DNA of 8,033 nucleotides, taken from contig CAJBMR010000104.1 in the NCBI GenBank assembly GCA_903954205.1, forward strand, positions 1 to 8,033, written 5' to 3'. The stretch comes from an uncultured bacterium (GTDB taxonomy: Bacteria > Actinomycetota > Actinomycetes > S36-B12). Position 1 is the stretch's first letter. Every line of letters begins with the position of its first letter. Below are positions 6,583 to 8,033 of the stretch, in pieces. The notes below the pieces were generated by a model, which was not told the origin of the DNA, did not search any database, and saw only the letters and a list, made by a program, of their open reading frames with translations. The position numbers were made by a program, and so were the translations under genes.

Positions 6583-6588
6583 GGGGGG

Positions 6589-7866
6589 ATGAGCGGCTCT
6601 CTCCCCTTTGGATTCGGTTTGCCCGACGACGGGGGCGAACGACCCGGCTTCGACATGAGTCAGTTGGGCGCCATGCTCCAGCACCTGGGGCGCCTGCTGG
6701 AGTCAGGCGGCGACGGCGCCGTCAACTGGGATCTCGCTCGCGACACGGCCCGCCAGGCGATCGTCCAGGCTGGCGACCCCTCGGTGAACGATGCCGAGCG
6801 CCGCGAGGTGATCTCGGCGGTCGAACTCGCCCAGGTGTGGCTCGATCCCGCGTGCACCTTCCCCGCCTCATCAGTATCCGGCGCGGCGTGGAGTCGCTCG
6901 GAATGGCTCGAGGCGACGTACCCCGCCTGGCAGCGCATGGTGACTCCCATCGCCGAGCACGTGCAGTCGGTGATGTCCGCGATGCCCGCTCAGGGTGAAC
7001 TTCCCCCGGAGCTCGCCGCGATGCTGCCCGAGGGCACGCCTCCGGAAACGCTCGCCATGATGGCGCCGCTCATGGGCATGGCACGTCAACTCGGCTCCGC
7101 GATGTTCGGTATGCAGATGGGCCAGGCATTGGCGGCACTTGCCAGCGAGGTCGTCGGTGTCAGTGACATCGGTGTCCCGCTCACAAGCGATGGCCGACCC
7201 GCGCTCCTGCCGCGCAATGTCGCAGCGTTCGGAGAGGGACTCGACGTGCCCGCGGGCGATGTCCGCCTCTACCTCGCCCTTCGCGAGTGCGCCCATCAGC
7301 GGCTCTTCGCGCACGTGCCGTGGCTCGCCCCTCGGCTCGACGGCGCCATCGATGCCTACGCCCGTGGTATCCGCATGGATCCCGAGCGCATGAACGAAGC
7401 CATGCAGGGAATCGACCCCGGCGCACTTGGAGACCCCGAGCGACTGCGCGAACTCATGGGCTCGGATCTCTTTGCCCTCGCGGAGTCCGAGGAGCAGCAG
7501 GCCGCACTGCGTCGACTCGAGACCCTGTTGGCGCTCATCGAGGGCTGGGTCGACGACGTGGTGACACAGGCCTGCGCCGCGACCCTGCCGTCGGCGGAGC
7601 GTCTCGGCGAGGCGATGCGTCGACGCCGAGCGGCGGGCGGTCCGGCCGAGCGCACCTTCGCCTCGCTCGTGGGCCTGGAGATGCGTCCACGAGCCCTACG
7701 CGAGGCCGCTGCTCTGTGGCGCCAACTGCGCGAGCAGCGCGGCACCGAAGGCCGCGATGCCCTGTGGGCGCACCCGGATCTCCTTCCCGACGCCGACGAC
7801 CTCGCCGATCCCAGCGCCTTCCTCGCGGGCGAGCCCTGGGATGGCTTCACCGCCGATGACGCCTGA
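6589..7866 (+). CDS. DUF2342 / zincin-like 'zinc-dependent metalloprotease' family protein
   Basis: This 425-residue protein matches the actinobacterial DUF2342 (zincin_2) family, usually annotated as hydrolase or zinc-dependent metalloprotease. Family blocks seen: LPFGFGLPDD (5-14), VNWDLARDTARQ near 45, a Met-rich helix near 155-180, LRECAHQRLFAHVPWL (231-246), EGWVDDVV (318-325), a GGPAERTFASLVGLEMRPR block and a final WAHPDLLPDADDL region. The expected HExxH reads RECAH (232-236): the first zinc-ligand His is replaced by Arg while Glu233 and His236 remain, so protease activity is doubtful; I recall that this subfamily generally has RExxH. No signal peptide or membrane span, so it should be cytoplasmic. 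The ATG at 6589 begins the recognisable protein; the open frame back to 6109 runs over the genes opposite. It is divergent from the membrane protease operon and overlaps the NUDIX gene by 11 bases. Confidence 0.92.
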   Translation: MSGSLPFGFGLPDDGGERPGFDMSQLGAMLQHLGRLLESGGDGAVNWDLARDTARQAIVQAGDPSVNDAERREVISAVELAQVWLDPACTFPASSVSGAAWSRSEWLEATYPAWQRMVTPIAEHVQSVMSAMPAQGELPPELAAMLPEGTPPETLAMMAPLMGMARQLGSAMFGMQMGQALAALASEVVGVSDIGVPLTSDGRPALLPRNVAAFGEGLDVPAGDVRLYLALRECAHQRLFAHVPWLAPRLDGAIDAYARGIRMDPERMNEAMQGIDPGALGDPERLRELMGSDLFALAESEEQQAALRRLETLLALIEGWVDDVVTQACAATLPSAERLGEAMRRRRAAGGPAERTFASLVGLEMRPRALREAAALWRQLREQRGTEGRDALWAHPDLLPDADDLADPSAFLAGEPWDGFTADDA

Positions 7867-8033
7867 TCCCCTGCATCTCGACGCTGTGCGCGTGCTGAGT
7901 GACTGGTCGGCACCGACTCCCGCTCAGGACATGCTGCGACTGGACTACCTCTCCTTCCTCGATGCGCATCCGGACGCCATGACACGTGGCAATCGAGTCG
8001 GTCACCTCACCGGCAGTGCACTCGTCGTCGACA
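7856..8033 (+). CDS. NUDIX hydrolase, N-terminal fragment (3' end outside window)
   Basis: An ATG at 7856, inside the last codons of the DUF2342 gene and in another frame, opens a frame that runs to the window edge (59 full codons). The peptide starts MTPDPLHLDAVRVLSDW and includes LRLDYLSFLDAHPDAMTR and GHLTGSALVVD. This is the N-terminal pattern of NUDIX hydrolases that commonly follow DUF2342 in actinobacteria: a helical segment and then the first strand of the NUDIX fold. The NUDIX box itself (GX5EX7REUXEEXGU) lies beyond the window, so catalytic competence and substrate cannot be judged. No clear Shine-Dalgarno is present; the 11-base overlap suggests translational coupling to the upstream gene. 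Confidence 0.78.
   Translation, partial: MTPDPLHLDAVRVLSDWSAPTPAQDMLRLDYLSFLDAHPDAMTRGNRVGHLTGSALVVD

Noticed and set aside
6109..6588. N-terminal extension of the DUF2342 protein
   Set aside because: The added 160 residues are antisense to the two minus-strand genes and cross the control region; the family protein begins at 6589.
6211..6684. N-terminal extension of the PDZ protease to an upstream ATG
   Set aside because: The extra ~158 residues are Arg/Pro/Gly-rich, read over the 91-residue gene and the divergent promoter region, and run against the coding strand of DUF2342. The GTGA-coupled start at 6210 fits the family.

Overview
The window is strongly GC-rich (by eye about two thirds G+C) and carries a gene neighbourhood characteristic of Actinobacteria (Actinomycetota): a UPF0182 membrane protein, a PDZ/Lon-like membrane protease, a DUF2342-type 'zinc-dependent metalloprotease' and a NUDIX hydrolase. 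A similar order is, from memory, known in mycobacteria (around Rv3193c-Rv3196) and Streptomyces. I cannot place the organism below phylum/class. Nearly all the DNA is ordinary chromosomal coding sequence. I see no rRNA or tRNA gene, CRISPR array, transposase, phage gene or integron.

Layout. (1) 1-422, plus strand: the 3' end of ppc (phosphoenolpyruvate carboxylase). (2) 423-672: a 250-base convergent intergenic gap with a small hairpin at the ppc stop, a conspicuous 26-base imperfect inverted repeat and a short tandem duplication. (3) 673-2088, minus: argG of the E. coli-like (type 2) subfamily, with no other arginine gene in view. (4) 2123-5038, minus: a UPF0182 protein with seven membrane segments and a long extracytoplasmic domain. 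(5) 5068-6210, minus: a membrane-anchored PDZ + Lon-type Ser/Lys protease. (6) 6207-6482, minus: a 91-residue single-span membrane protein, joined to the protease gene by a GTGA overlap. (7) 6483-6588: a divergent control region. (8) 6589-7866, plus: the DUF2342 protein. (9) 7856-8033, plus: the start of a NUDIX hydrolase, overlapping the previous gene and cut by the window edge.

How the parts may work together. Genes 6210-6482, 5068-6210 and 2123-5038 run head to tail on the minus strand with a 4-base overlap and a 29-base gap. They look like an envelope protease module, and argG follows 34 bases later. The divergent DUF2342-NUDIX pair probably shares its control region. ppc and argG are central metabolism genes that meet tail to tail and are probably unrelated to the module.

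Points worth a second look: the long hairpin at 536-599, whose two T/G substitutions pair only in the plus-sense RNA; three genes (argG, UPF0182, DUF2342) that lack a convincing Shine-Dalgarno but carry a TANNNT hexamer exactly six bases before the start codon, suggesting leaderless transcripts; the easily missed 91-residue gene; and the RExxH replacement of HExxH in the supposed metalloprotease. I found no wholly new defence or mobile system; the best candidate for under-described biology is the conserved envelope protease/UPF0182 module.
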